A stretch of 39,928 nt of DNA from Pseudoxanthomonas jiangsuensis (GTDB taxonomy: Bacteria > Pseudomonadota > Gammaproteobacteria > Xanthomonadales > Xanthomonadaceae): NCBI RefSeq assembly GCF_010093185.1, contig NZ_PDWL01000029.1, forward strand, positions 1-39,928, given 5' to 3'. Shown here one piece after another: positions 11,568 through 22,220 of the stretch. The translations under genes and the position numbers were made by a program. The notes below the pieces were generated by a model that was not told where the DNA came from, did not search any database, and was given only the letters and a program-made list of their open reading frames with translations. How positions within the stretch are numbered: position 1 is the stretch's first letter; every line of letters starts with the position of its first letter.

Positions 11568-12038
11568 TCAAAGCTGCGCGGCCAGCTCGTCCAGCAACGC
11601 CTTGTGGGCGTTGGCGTCGATCTCGCGGTGCAGCAGCTTGCCGGCGCCTTCCACCGCCAGCGCGGACACCTGCTTGCGCAGGTCCTCGCGGGCGCGGTTG
11701 GCGGAGGCGTCGATCTCGGCCTGGGCGGCCGCCTTCTGCCGGCCGGCCTCGGCCACGGCTTCCTCGCGCGCGGCGTCGACGATCTGGTTGGCGCGGGCGT
11801 GGGCCTGGTCGATGATCTCGTTGGCCTTGGTGCGCGCTTCCTTCAGCAGATCGTTGACCTTGTCCTGGGCCTGGGCCAGGTCCTTCTGGCTGCGGTCGGC
11901 CGCGGCCAGGCCCTCGGCGATCTTCTGCTGCCGCTCCTCGATGGCCTTGAGCAGCGGCGGCCAGATCTTGGTGGCGATCAGCCAGATCAGGCCGGCGAAG
12001 GCCAGCGCCTGGGCGAAAAGAGTCAGATTGAGGTTCAT
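11568..12038 (-). CDS. atpF: ATP synthase Fo b subunit
   Basis: Peripheral-stalk b subunit of 156 residues, identical in length to E. coli b. One N-terminal membrane helix (about 5-25, [24 protein letters not shown]) is followed by a long charged Ala-rich helix that forms the dimeric stalk. Only one b gene is present, so a homodimer is expected. It follows atpE after 128 bases that contain a strong hairpin. Confidence 0.96.
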   Translation of the reverse strand: MNLNLTLFAQALAFAGLIWLIATKIWPPLLKAIEERQQKIAEGLAAADRSQKDLAQAQDKVNDLLKEARTKANEIIDQAHARANQIVDAAREEAVAEAGRQKAAAQAEIDASANRAREDLRKQVSALAVEGAGKLLHREIDANAHKALLDELAAQL

Positions 12039-12100
12039 TGGTGCGCTCTGCCTGTGCTCAGGGAGCCTGCGGCGCGGACGCCGCCAGGCTGCCTACATGC

Positions 12101-12134
12101 TGCCGCCGGGACCGCTGTTCGCGGACCGGCGGCA
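12101..12134 (-). other. Strong stem-loop between atpE and atpF
   Basis: The outer stem TGCCGCCGG (12101-12109) pairs with CCGGCGGCA (12126-12134). Inside it CCGC/GCGG closes a TGTTC loop. It begins 33 bases after the atpE stop on the transcribed strand and lacks a U tract. A 3' stability or processing element that raises c-subunit output is plausible, since c is needed in multiple copies per complex; this is inference. Confidence 0.55.
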
Positions 12135-12166
12135 GACCCGTCGGGACCTCGCGGTCCGTCCGACAG

Positions 12167-13316
<1,150 letters not shown>

Positions 13317-13377
13317 GGGTCCGGTTTTCCTGTTCTAACGACCTGAATGATTGTGTCCGCCCGCACGCAACGCCTGT

Positions 13378-13746
13378 TCAGCGTCCCAGCGCCAGGGCCA
13401 GCACCTGCGCCACCAGCACGGCCACGGCCGCCAGCAGCATCGGCAGCGGCGGCAGCCCGAAGGCCAGCACGCCCAGCGCCAGCGCCGCGACCAGGAGCAG
13501 CCACTTGGCCAGCACCCCGGCCAGCAGCCGCGCCACCGCCGGACCCGCGCCCCCGATACCGCCCCCGAGGGCGATCCGGGCCGAGAGCCAGCCGGCCAGC
13601 ACCACCGCCAACCCGCCGAACAGCGCCGCCGCCGACCAGCGCCCATCCCGCCAGAGGCAGGCCAGCGCGACCAGCGCCGCCGCAGCCACCTGCCAGGCAA
13701 TCGCGCGACCGGTCTGTCGCCGGCCTGCGGCAACGGAATTCAGCAC
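13378..13746 (-). CDS. atpI: ATP synthase accessory protein AtpI
   Basis: First gene of the atp operon. AtpI assists c-ring assembly and possibly Mg2+ handling in other bacteria. The likely product is 122 residues with four hydrophobic helices, matching AtpI of about 125 residues: AIAWQVAAAALVALACLW, SAAALFGGLAVVLAGWLSARI, LLAGVLAKWLLLVAALALG and PMLLAAVAVLVAQVLALALG. No ATG fits; GTG at 13746 is proposed because it gives family length and immediately precedes the conserved region. The frame stays open upstream to 14043, but that part overlaps the promoter and is Arg/Pro nonsense. Confidence 0.85.
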   Translation of the reverse strand: MLNSVAAGRRQTGRAIAWQVAAAALVALACLWRDGRWSAAALFGGLAVVLAGWLSARIALGGGIGGAGPAVARLLAGVLAKWLLLVAALALGVLAFGLPPLPMLLAAVAVLVAQVLALALGR

Positions 13747-13813
13747 GTGACGGTTACCTGCGGGAGGAAGCGAAGGCTGGTTGCAGGGAGATGCGCCCCC
13801 GCAGAGCCGCAAA

Positions 13814-13843
13814 ATTATAGCAGCGGGACATTTTCGGGGACAA
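13814..13843 (-). promoter_or_regulatory. Sigma-70-type promoter of the atp operon
   Basis: On the minus strand, -35 TTGTCC (13843-13838), an 18-base spacer, and a perfect -10 TATAAT (13819-13814) preceded by TGC, an extended -10. It points at atpI, whose proposed GTG start is 68 bases further on. This is the best -10 hexamer in the window and stands out in such GC-rich DNA. Confidence 0.8.
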
Positions 13844-13868
13844 CCGCCAGAGGTCGTCCCCGGCGGCC

Positions 13869-13896
13869 GGAACTTTCCCGGGACACCCCGGTCGCA
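13869..13896 (+). promoter_or_regulatory. Sigma-E (RpoE)-like promoter
   Basis: GGAACTT (13869-13875) is a perfect match to the -35 element known for E. coli sigma-E. After 16 bases, TCGCA (13892-13896) fits the TCnnA -10 pattern. A start site near 13902-13904 is expected. No protein gene begins within 200 bases; an intrinsic terminator comes first. Read by eye, not tested. Confidence 0.6.
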
Positions 13897-13902
13897 TCCC
13901 TG

Positions 13903-13970
13903 CCGGGACGGAGAACCTCGTCGGTCCAGTGCCGGCCCCCAAGGCCCCGGCCCCCACCGGGGCCTTTTTT
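13903..13970 (+). ncRNA. Candidate sigma-E-dependent small RNA
   Basis: A transcript from the sigma-E-like promoter would be about 68 nucleotides and end in a classic terminator: AAGGCCCCGG (13941-13950), six-base loop, CCGGGGCCTT (13957-13966), U run 13965-13970. The 5' half can fold: GCCGG (13902-13906) with CCGGC (13932-13936), and GGAC (13906-13909) with GTCC (13924-13927). Size and layout recall the sigma-E RNAs MicA and RybB, which repress outer-membrane protein mRNAs, but no sequence homology is claimed. An outer-membrane barrel gene follows at 14106. Alternatively this is an attenuated leader of that gene. Confidence 0.5.
13941..13970 (+). terminator. Intrinsic terminator of the candidate small RNA
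   Basis: Stem of 10 bp (AAGGCCCCGG with CCGGGGCCTT), loop CCCCCA, and six T at 13965-13970. Among the strongest terminators in the window. No rightward protein gene lies upstream of it for more than 10 kb, so it must serve a non-coding or antisense transcript, or a leader. Confidence 0.85.
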
Positions 13971-14105
13971 CGCCCGCGGCCCGGCATCCGGCCCGATGGC
14001 GGCACGATCGGCGGCATTCACGTCGCGTCGGCGCCGGGCTCACGGACCGTGGATCGCCGGCTGGCGATAGTCCGGGCTCCTCCCCTGCGCCCGGTTGCGA
14101 CGACG

Positions 14106-14930
14106 ATGAAATCCCTGCCCACCCCGATCCTGCTCCTGCCTGCCGCCCTGCTGCTGGCCTTCGCCCACACCGCCCAGGCCCAGGAGGCCGACCGCTTCAC
14201 CCTGCGCCTGGGCGCGATGAGCGCCGGCGCCGACACCACCCTGTCCGCTTCCACCGTCTACCAGGGCGATCCCTACCGCTTCTCGCAGAAGGTTGACTTC
14301 GGCGACGACGAGTGGGTGCCGCGGGTCGACGGCGTGTTCCGCTTCGGCGACCGCCACCGCCTGGTGTTCGACTACTTCAACTACGACAAGAAGCGGCGCG
14401 AGACCCTGGACCAGGACCTCTCCTACGACGACATCACCCTGCCGGCCGGCAGCTACGCCGAGGCGCGGCTGGACTTCCAGCTGGCCAGCCTGATGTACGA
14501 CTACGCGGTGGTCGAGAACGACGGCTTCAGCCTGGGCCTGCAGGTCGGCGCGGAGTGGGCCAAGGCCAAGGCCAGCCTGGTCGCCGAGGCCGGCGACGAG
14601 CGCTGGGAGGACAGCGCCAGCGAGGATGGCTACGCACCGGTGGTCGGCGTGCGCATGACCGCGCGGCCGGGCGAGCGCTGGCTGCTCAACCTGCAGGCGC
14701 AGTACCTGGACGCGGACTGGGGCGACTTCGGCGACTACGACGGCAGCATCAGCCGCGCCAACGCGGTGGCCGAGTACCGTTTCACCGAGGGCTTCGGCGT
14801 GTTCGCCGGCTACGAGTGGTACCGGCTGGACGTCAAGCGCAGCGTCAGCGGCGACGACCTCCAGGACGGGATCGTCGGCTGGGACCAGCGCTTCAAGGGC
14901 CCGGTGGTGGGCGTGACCTTCGCGTTCTGA
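14106..14930 (+). CDS. Outer-membrane beta-barrel protein, unassigned family
   Basis: A 274-residue predicted outer-membrane protein. Signal peptide: MKSLPTPILLLPAALLLAFAHTAQA, cleaved at about residue 25. The mature part consists of alternating amphipathic strands with many Tyr/Phe/Trp and Asp/Arg turns (RVDGVFRFGDRHRLVFDYFNYDKKRR, ARLDFQLASLMYDYAVV, GVFAGYEWYRLDV) and ends VVGVTFAF, with the terminal Phe recognised by BAM. About ten to twelve strands seem likely. I do not recognise a named family; no OmpA or porin motif is present. The ATG at 14106 fits the signal peptide, but its ribosome site is weak. It lies downstream of the candidate small RNA and ends at a bidirectional terminator. 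Confidence 0.85.
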   Translation: MKSLPTPILLLPAALLLAFAHTAQAQEADRFTLRLGAMSAGADTTLSASTVYQGDPYRFSQKVDFGDDEWVPRVDGVFRFGDRHRLVFDYFNYDKKRRETLDQDLSYDDITLPAGSYAEARLDFQLASLMYDYAVVENDGFSLGLQVGAEWAKAKASLVAEAGDERWEDSASEDGYAPVVGVRMTARPGERWLLNLQAQYLDADWGDFGDYDGSISRANAVAEYRFTEGFGVFAGYEWYRLDVKRSVSGDDLQDGIVGWDQRFKGPVVGVTFAF

Positions 14931-14982
14931 GAAGCGAGCGGACGCCGATCGGTCGCACGCGCGCCGAGTTTGCCCGCGGGAA

Positions 14983-15016
14983 AACAGGAACCCCGGCCTG
15001 CGCCGGGGTTCCTGTT
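14983..15016. terminator. Bidirectional terminator between barrel gene and lpdA
   Basis: A perfect 15-bp stem AACAGGAACCCCGGC/GCCGGGGTTCCTGTT with loop CTGC. It sits between the convergent barrel gene and lpdA. The arms end in TT/AA, giving short U runs on both strands (TTTT leftward). The core is the CCCGGCCTGCGCCGGG repeat. Confidence 0.85.
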
Positions 15017-15034
15017 GGAGCATCCGCCAATCCC

Positions 15035-17161
<2,127 letters not shown>

Positions 17162-17177
17162 GTGTCTGCCTCCCTGC

Positions 17178-18578
17178 TTACAGCAGCACGCGGCGCATGT
17201 CCGCGAGGACCTGGGCCAGATAGGTGGTGAAGCGCGCGGCGGCGGCGCCGTCGATCACGCGGTGGTCGTAGCTCAGCGACAGCGGCAGGGTCAGGCGAGG
17301 CACGAATTGCTTGCCGTCCCACACCGGCTGGAACGTGGACTTGGACACGCCCAGGATCGCCACTTCCGGCGCGTTGATGATCGGGGTGAACGCGGTGCCG
17401 CCGATCCCGCCCAGCGAGCTGATCGAGAAGCAGCCGCCGCTCATGTCGGCCGGGCCGAGCTTGCCGTCGCGCGCCTTCTTGGCCAGCTCGCCCATCTCCT
17501 GGGCGACCTGCAGCACGCCCTTCTTGTCCACGTCGCGGATCACCGGCACGACCAGGCCGTTGGGCGTGTCGGCGGCGAAACCGATGTGGAAGTACTTCTT
17601 GAGGGTGAGGTTCTCGCCGCCCGCGTCGAGCGAGGCGTTGAAGTCCGGGAACTGCTTCAGCGCCGCGGCGCTGGCCTTGAGCAGGAAGGCGAGCATGGTC
17701 AGCTTGACCCCGGACTTGGCCTTCTCCTGCTCCTTGTTGAGCTGCACCCGCAGCTCTTCCAGGTCGGTGATGTCGGCCTGGTCGAACTGGGTGACGTGCG
17801 GGATCACCGCCCAGTTGCGGGCGAGGTTGGCGCCGGAGATCTTCTTGATCCGCGACAAGGGCTGGGTCTCGACCTCGCCGAACTTGGCGAAGTCCACCTT
17901 CGGCCACGGCAGCAGGCTCAGGCCCTGGCCGCCGCCGGACGGGGCGGCGGAGGCGGCCGGCGCGCCGCCGGCCAGCGCGGCCTTGACGAAGCGCTGCACG
18001 TCCTCGCGGGTGATCCGGCCGCCGCGCTCGCTGCCCTTGACCTGGCCCAGGTCCACGCCCAGCTCGCGGGCGAACAGGCGCACCGCCGGGGTGGCGTAGG
18101 GGACCTTGTCCGGCAGCACGCTGTCGGCGCCGAATTCCACCGGCGGGGTGCGCGGGGCCGCGGCGGCGGCCGGGGCCGGCTGGGCGTTCTCCTGGGCGAT
18201 CTCGCGCTGGGCCAGCTTGTCGGGTTCGGCGGCCACGGCCACCGGCTCGACCCGGGCGCCGGTCTCGGCGGTCTTGACCGGGGTCGGAGCGGCGGCGGGC
18301 TTCGGCGCCTCGGCCTTGGCCGGAGCGGCGGCACCGTCGGCGGCCTCGATCAACGCCACGACGCTGCCCTCGGACAGGGTGTCGCCGAGCTTGACCTTCA
18401 GCTCCTTGACCACGCCGGCGAACGGGGACGGCACTTCCAGCGTGGCCTTGTCCGACTCCAGCGTGACCAGGCCCTGGTCCTTGGTCACGGTGTCGCCGAC
18501 GGCGACCAGGATTTCGATGACGGGGACGTCGCTGTAATCCCCGATGTCGGGGACGCGCGCTTCCTTGATTTCGGCCAT
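17178..18578 (-). CDS. aceF: Dihydrolipoamide acetyltransferase, E2 of pyruvate dehydrogenase
   Basis: Core of the pyruvate dehydrogenase complex; transfers the acetyl group from lipoate to CoA. The 466 residues show one lipoyl domain (1-80, Lys44), an Ala/Pro linker, a peripheral-subunit-binding domain (about 159-197, VPYATPAVRLFARELGVDLGQVKGSERGGRITREDV), and the catalytic domain ending in SLSYDHRVIDGAAAARF with His439 and Asp443. E. coli E2 has three lipoyl domains; here the operon total is three, but split one on E2 and two on E3. GGAG lies eight bases before the ATG. aceE is not in the window. A weak promoter TTGGCG-N18-CACAAT may lie at 18617-18646. Confidence 0.96.
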   Translation of the reverse strand: MAEIKEARVPDIGDYSDVPVIEILVAVGDTVTKDQGLVTLESDKATLEVPSPFAGVVKELKVKLGDTLSEGSVVALIEAADGAAAPAKAEAPKPAAAPTPVKTAETGARVEPVAVAAEPDKLAQREIAQENAQPAPAAAAAPRTPPVEFGADSVLPDKVPYATPAVRLFARELGVDLGQVKGSERGGRITREDVQRFVKAALAGGAPAASAAPSGGGQGLSLLPWPKVDFAKFGEVETQPLSRIKKISGANLARNWAVIPHVTQFDQADITDLEELRVQLNKEQEKAKSGVKLTMLAFLLKASAAALKQFPDFNASLDAGGENLTLKKYFHIGFAADTPNGLVVPVIRDVDKKGVLQVAQEMGELAKKARDGKLGPADMSGGCFSISSLGGIGGTAFTPIINAPEVAILGVSKSTFQPVWDGKQFVPRLTLPLSLSYDHRVIDGAAAARFTTYLAQVLADMRRVLL

Positions 18579-19021
18579 GCCAGGGCTCCGGCGGTTATTC
18601 GTGGGGAAAGGGCCCTATTGTGTCCGTCATCGCCCCCCCCCGCCAACCTCCATACGCCTTGGCGGACATGCGCGGCGTGGATGTCCCGCGACATGTTTCA
18701 GTGGTGACCATCGCCGGCGAGCAACATCCACCCTCCGCCGCGTCAGTACGCGTGCGAATGTTCGGGCACGCGCTCATTGCACTTCCAGCCCCGCCTCCAC
18801 CCGCGCATCACCGGCATCGCGGACAGCCGCGTTCCTCACGCCCCGCTCAGCTGGATGAATCCGCGCGCCGCGGGAATTTCCCGCGGTTGCGGCCGTTTGC
18901 GCCGTTTCGCTGAACCGCGGCGGCCGCGCGCCGGACCGGGCAGGTTCCGGTTCATCCCCGCCCTCCTAGCTTCGGCCGCGCCCACTCCAAGGGCACTACA
19001 ACAACGAAGAGGAGAATCCCC
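18579..19021. other. Intergenic region between aceF and ompW-like gene
   Basis: No credible protein gene in 443 bases. Contents: a possible leftward aceF promoter (18617-18646) whose spacer contains a run of nine C/G (18633-18641); a hairpin CGCGTGC/GCACGCG at 18749-18772; a 19-base palindrome at 18868-18886; and a strong AGGAG ribosome site (19009-19013) for the ompW-like gene. No clear promoter for the latter is visible apart from a poor TTCCGG-N16-TAGCTT near 18949-18976. Confidence 0.5.
18868..18886. promoter_or_regulatory. 19-base perfect palindrome, operator-like
   Basis: CCGCGGGAATTTCCCGCGG is a perfect 9+1+9 inverted repeat located 136 bases before the ompW-like start. The short spacer makes an RNA hairpin unlikely and a dimeric protein operator more likely. 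The cognate regulator is unknown. Confidence 0.45.
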
Positions 19022-19651
19022 ATGCGGTCCATTCGAATCCTGAGCCTCGCCCTGGTTCCCGCGCTGGCCATCGCCCCGGCCGCCTTCGCCCAGGACGGCA
19101 GCGGCGACACCGCCTCCGGCAAGCGTTTCGCCGTGGTCGGCGGCATCACCCACCTGGAGCCCAAGTCCGATCCTGCCCCCGGCCTGAAGGCCGACGGCGG
19201 CCCGGCCCCGACCGTGAGCGCCAGCTGGTACGCCACCGACAACTTCGCGGTGGAGCTGTGGGGCGCGGCCGACAAGTTCGACCACCGGATCAGCGCCGAC
19301 GGCGTCGGCAAGCTGGGCACCGTGCAGCAGCAGCCGATCGCGCTCAGCGGCCAGTGGCACTTCGGCCAGGCCGACCAGGTGTTCCGCCCGTTCGTGGGCG
19401 TGGGCTACTACGAGTCCAACTTCAGCGGCGAGGACATCGGCGGCGACGGCCCGCACGTGGGCCTGGAGACCGCCAAGGGCGCGATCGGCACCCTCGGCCT
19501 GGACATGAACATCAACTCCACCTGGTTCGCCCGCACGGACGTGCGCTACATGCACTCGCGCCCGGAACTGCGGGTGGCCGGCAGCGGCACCGGCGAGGAA
19601 CTGAAGCTGGATCCGTGGACGGTCGGCGTGGGCCTGGGCGCGCGGTTCTGA
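19022..19651 (+). CDS. OmpW-family outer-membrane protein
   Basis: Small outer-membrane barrel of 209 residues. The signal peptide MRSIRILSLALVPALAIAPAAFA is cleaved near residue 23. The mature part has OmpW features: a first strand near KRFAVVGGITHLEPKSD, then SASWYATDNFAVELWGA, FRPFVGVGYYESNFSGED, LGLDMNINSTWFARTDVRYM, and the C-terminal LDPWTVGVGLGARF with terminal Phe. OmpW proteins form eight-stranded channels for small hydrophobic compounds; substrate here is unknown. AGGAG eight bases before the ATG fixes the start. It is a single-gene unit ending at the terminator at 19676. Confidence 0.88.
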   Translation: MRSIRILSLALVPALAIAPAAFAQDGSGDTASGKRFAVVGGITHLEPKSDPAPGLKADGGPAPTVSASWYATDNFAVELWGAADKFDHRISADGVGKLGTVQQQPIALSGQWHFGQADQVFRPFVGVGYYESNFSGEDIGGDGPHVGLETAKGAIGTLGLDMNINSTWFARTDVRYMHSRPELRVAGSGTGEELKLDPWTVGVGLGARF

Positions 19652-19675
19652 CCGTAGGGCATCATGGTGCAACGA

Positions 19676-19704
19676 GCAACGGGCCCACACGGGCCCGTTG
19701 CGTT
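19676..19704 (+). terminator. Intrinsic terminator of the ompW-like gene
   Basis: GCAACGGGCCC (19676-19686), loop ACAC, GGGCCCGTTGC (19691-19701), then GTTTCG. An 11-bp perfect stem with a short U run, 24 bases after the stop codon. Confidence 0.8.
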
Positions 19705-19714
19705 TCGCCCTCCT

Positions 19715-19821
19715 TGTAGGAGCCGGTCTTGCCGGCGACCGTGGAGGCGGACGCATCAATAGCAACCGGTTTCACGCAGACGCATCCGCCATGGCGGTCG
19801 CCGGCAAGACCGGCTCCTACA
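19715..19821. repeat. REP-pair (BIME-like) palindromic element, copy 1
   Basis: A 107-base element whose ends are a perfect 27-base inverted repeat (19715-19741 against 19795-19821), each end itself containing a GCCGGTCTTGCCGGC-type hairpin after TGTAGGA. The inner part carries a second short inverted repeat, GGCGGA/TCCGCC. A second copy at 30071-30177 differs at about five positions, all in the centre. The right end provides the TAG stop of the adjoining leftward gene (19817-19819). It matches the form of REP doublets mobilised by RAYT transposases; no such transposase is in the window. Confidence 0.88.
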
Positions 19822-20581
19822 GGGGGCCCCGCTCCGCCTCCACGTCGCCCCACACCAGGGCGTGGAAATCGAACCCCGCCTCCAGCCGCGGCTTGACCAC
19901 CTGGAAGAACGGCGAGACGTCGAAGTCGCGCGGGGTGTACAGGCTGTGGTGGCGGATGTGCAGGATCTCCTCGCGCGCGCGCCGGCCCGAGGCGGTGTCG
20001 GCGTCCAGCAGCTCGATCTCCGGCAGGATCGGGTAGCGGACCACGCCGAAGGCCTGGGCCAGCAGGGTCGAGCAGATCGCCCGGGTCGGCTCGCCGCTGC
20101 CCAGGGCCAGCATCCGCCGCTTGAGCGGGTCGGGCAGGGGTGGCTGCCGCACCAGGTAGCGGGCCAGGTCGAGGATGTTCTTCAGGTCGTAGCTGTGGCC
20201 CAGGCGCTCGAGCATGTGCCCGGCGACCGCGTCGATCTCCGCCGCGCTCAGCCCGACCGGGCGGCAGATCCGCAGGTGCAGACCGGCGAACTCCGACAGC
20301 GGTACCGTGCGCACGCCGACATCCACATCGACGTCGACGAACCGCGGCTCGCCGCCTTCTTCCCGTGCGCCCAGGCACAGCGCCGCATGCGACCAGGTCG
20401 ACTGGGTCAGGTACTTGATCGCGCTGGAGAAGCGGCTGGTGCCTTCGACCAGCAGCACGTCGCCGCGGCGCAGGGTCGCGGCCACCAGTTCCATCCGGCT
20501 GGTCGGTCCGCCACGGCCGTACTCCGGTCGCGGCTGCGCCAGGAACCGCGCCAGCCGCCTGCCCACCATCCCCAACGCCAT
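19817..20581 (-). CDS. YiiX-like permuted papain-fold (NlpC/P60-type) protein
   Basis: A 254-residue protein resembling the YiiX/YebB branch of circularly permuted NlpC/P60 proteins. The block RGDVLLVEGTSRFSSAIKYLTQSTWSHAALCLG puts the likely catalytic His at 65, and EPTRAICSTLLAQAF puts the Cys at 170, the order expected for the permuted fold. Family members are thought to hydrolyse amide or thioester bonds of lipids or peptides; the substrate is unknown. No signal peptide. GGAGG precedes the ATG at 20581. The stop codon lies inside a REP element, so the last two residues are set by the repeat boundary. Confidence 0.8.
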   Translation of the reverse strand: MALGMVGRRLARFLAQPRPEYGRGGPTSRMELVAATLRRGDVLLVEGTSRFSSAIKYLTQSTWSHAALCLGAREEGGEPRFVDVDVDVGVRTVPLSEFAGLHLRICRPVGLSAAEIDAVAGHMLERLGHSYDLKNILDLARYLVRQPPLPDPLKRRMLALGSGEPTRAICSTLLAQAFGVVRYPILPEIELLDADTASGRRAREEILHIRHHSLYTPRDFDVSPFFQVVKPRLEAGFDFHALVWGDVEAERGPL

Positions 20582-20654
20582 CGCGCCCCTCCGCGCCCAG
20601 CCCCGCTACAGGCTAACCGATGCGCCGCAGGCTCCGCTAGCTGCAGGCGCCGGC

Positions 20655-21455
20655 TCAGAACGCCGGCAGCACCGCGCCCTGGTACTTGGATTCGATGAAG
20701 GCCTTCACTTCCGGACCGGTCAGCGCGCGCGCCAGCTTCTGCACCCGCGGGTCGTCCTTGTTGTCCGGACGGGCGACCAGGAAGTTCACGTAGGGCGAAT
20801 CGCTGGATTCGATCACCAGCGCGTCGCGGGTCGGGTTGAGGCCGGCGTCGAGCGCGTAGTTGGTGTTGATCAGGGCCAGGTCGACCTGGTCCAGCACCCG
20901 CGGCAGCATCGCCGAATCCAGCTCGCGCAGGCGCAGGCCCCTGGGGTTGGCGACGATGTCGCGCTGGGTGGCCAGGTCGTTGCTCGGGTCGGCCAGGGTG
21001 ATCAGGCCGGCCTTGTGCAGCAGGATCAGCGCCCGCGAGTTGTTGCTCGGGTCGTTGGGAATGGCGACGTCGGCGCCCTGCGGCACCTCGTCCAGCGACT
21101 TGAAACGGCGCGAGTAGGCGCCGAACGGCTCGATGTGCACCCCGGCCACGGTCACCAGGGCGGTGCCGCGGCCGGCGTTGTAGGCGGTCAGGTAGGGCTC
21201 GGTCTGGAAGTAGTTGACGTCGATGTGCTTCTGCGCGACCTGGTCGTTGGGCTGCACGTAGTCGTTGAACACGCGCACCTGCAGCTTGACCCCTTCCTTC
21301 TCCAGGATCGGCTTGACTACCTCCAGGATCTCCGCGTGCGGCACCGCGGTGGCGGCCACGCTGAGGGTGTCGCCGGCGGGCGCGGCGGAGTCGCCGCCGC
21401 AGCCGGAGAGCGCGGCGGCCAGGGAAAGCATGAGCGGCAGGAAGGTCTTGCGCAT
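20655..21455 (-). CDS. metQ: Methionine ABC transporter substrate-binding lipoprotein
   Basis: Periplasmic D/L-methionine receptor anchored as a lipoprotein: signal peptide with lipobox LSGC (Cys19) in a 266-residue protein. NlpA/MetQ family blocks: LSVAATAVPHAEILEVVKPILEKEGVKLQVRVFNDYVQPNDQVAQKHIDVNYFQTEPYL (here read as separate segments), VAIPNDPSNNSRALILLHKAGLI, and INTNYALDAGL with the ligand Asn. Last gene of metNIQ, 51 bases after metI. The substrate could be wider within the family; with MetN's ACT-like domain, methionine is the best call. Confidence 0.93.
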   Translation of the reverse strand: MRKTFLPLMLSLAAALSGCGGDSAAPAGDTLSVAATAVPHAEILEVVKPILEKEGVKLQVRVFNDYVQPNDQVAQKHIDVNYFQTEPYLTAYNAGRGTALVTVAGVHIEPFGAYSRRFKSLDEVPQGADVAIPNDPSNNSRALILLHKAGLITLADPSNDLATQRDIVANPRGLRLRELDSAMLPRVLDQVDLALINTNYALDAGLNPTRDALVIESSDSPYVNFLVARPDNKDDPRVQKLARALTGPEVKAFIESKYQGAVLPAF

Positions 21456-21506
21456 GGGGAGGCCTGGGGGGAAAGGGAGTGGAGGGAATGAAGGGAGGTG
21501 GGCCGG

Positions 21507-22220
21507 CTAGCGCCGGCTGTAGCGCGCCACCAGGCGGTCGCCGAGCAGCTGCACCAGCTGCACCAGCACCAGCAGCAGGACCACGGTGACCAGGGCCACG
21601 TCGGTGTGCGAGCGCTGGTAGCCGTCGCGGAAGGCCAGGTCGCCCAGGCCGCCGGAACCGATCGCGCCGCCCATCGCGGTGAAGCCGACCAGGGCGATCG
21701 TGGTCACCGTGGCGCCGGCGACCAGGCCCGGCCGCGCCTCCGGCAGCAGCACCCGCCAGACCAGCTGCCAGGTGCTCGCGCCCATCGCCAGGGTCGCCTC
21801 GATCACCCCGCGGTCGACTTCGCGCAGGGCCGTCTCCACCAGCCGCGCGTAGAACGGCGCCGCGCCGACCACCAGCGGCAGGATCGCGCCGCGCACGCCC
21901 AGCGAGGTGCCCATCACCGCCAGGGTCAGCGGGATCATCGCGATCATCAGGATGATGAAGGGCACCGAGCGCAGGATGTTCACCAGGAACGCCAGCACCG
22001 CGTACGGCCCGCGCCGCGCGTGCAGCTGGCGAGGCCCCCACAGGAACAGCAGCACGCCCAGCGGCAGCCCGGCCAACAGGGTCAGCGGCAGGGCGCCGGC
22101 GAGCATGGCCAGGGTATCGAGCGTGGCCTGGCCGATCTCGGCCCACTTGCCCGCGTCGAGGTTGCGGAAGAAGCCGGCGGCGGCGGCGAGCACGGCGGTG
22201 CCAAGGAACGCGGCGCTCAT
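21507..22220 (-). CDS. metI: Methionine ABC transporter permease
   Basis: Inner-membrane permease, 237 residues with five or six hydrophobic helices. The EAA motif is [25 protein letters not shown], which contacts MetN. Other family blocks: [19 protein letters not shown] and [32 protein letters not shown]. Start ATG overlaps the metN stop by four bases (22217-22220), so translation is coupled. Confidence 0.95.
   Translation of the reverse strand: MSAAFLGTAVLAAAAGFFRNLDAGKWAEIGQATLDTLAMLAGALPLTLLAGLPLGVLLFLWGPRQLHARRGPYAVLAFLVNILRSVPFIILMIAMIPLTLAVMGTSLGVRGAILPLVVGAAPFYARLVETALREVDRGVIEATLAMGASTWQLVWRVLLPEARPGLVAGATVTTIALVGFTAMGGAIGSGGLGDLAFRDGYQRSHTDVALVTVVLLLVLVQLVQLLGDRLVARYSRR

Larger units (their letters stand above)
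13747..14105. other. Divergent atpI / outer-membrane gene control region
   Basis: This 359-base gap has no credible protein gene. It holds the leftward atp promoter (13814-13843), a rightward sigma-E-like promoter (13869-13896), a candidate small RNA with an intrinsic terminator (to 13970), and about 135 bases before the outer-membrane gene in which no clear promoter or ribosome site is seen apart from a GATAGT box near 14067. Confidence 0.6.
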
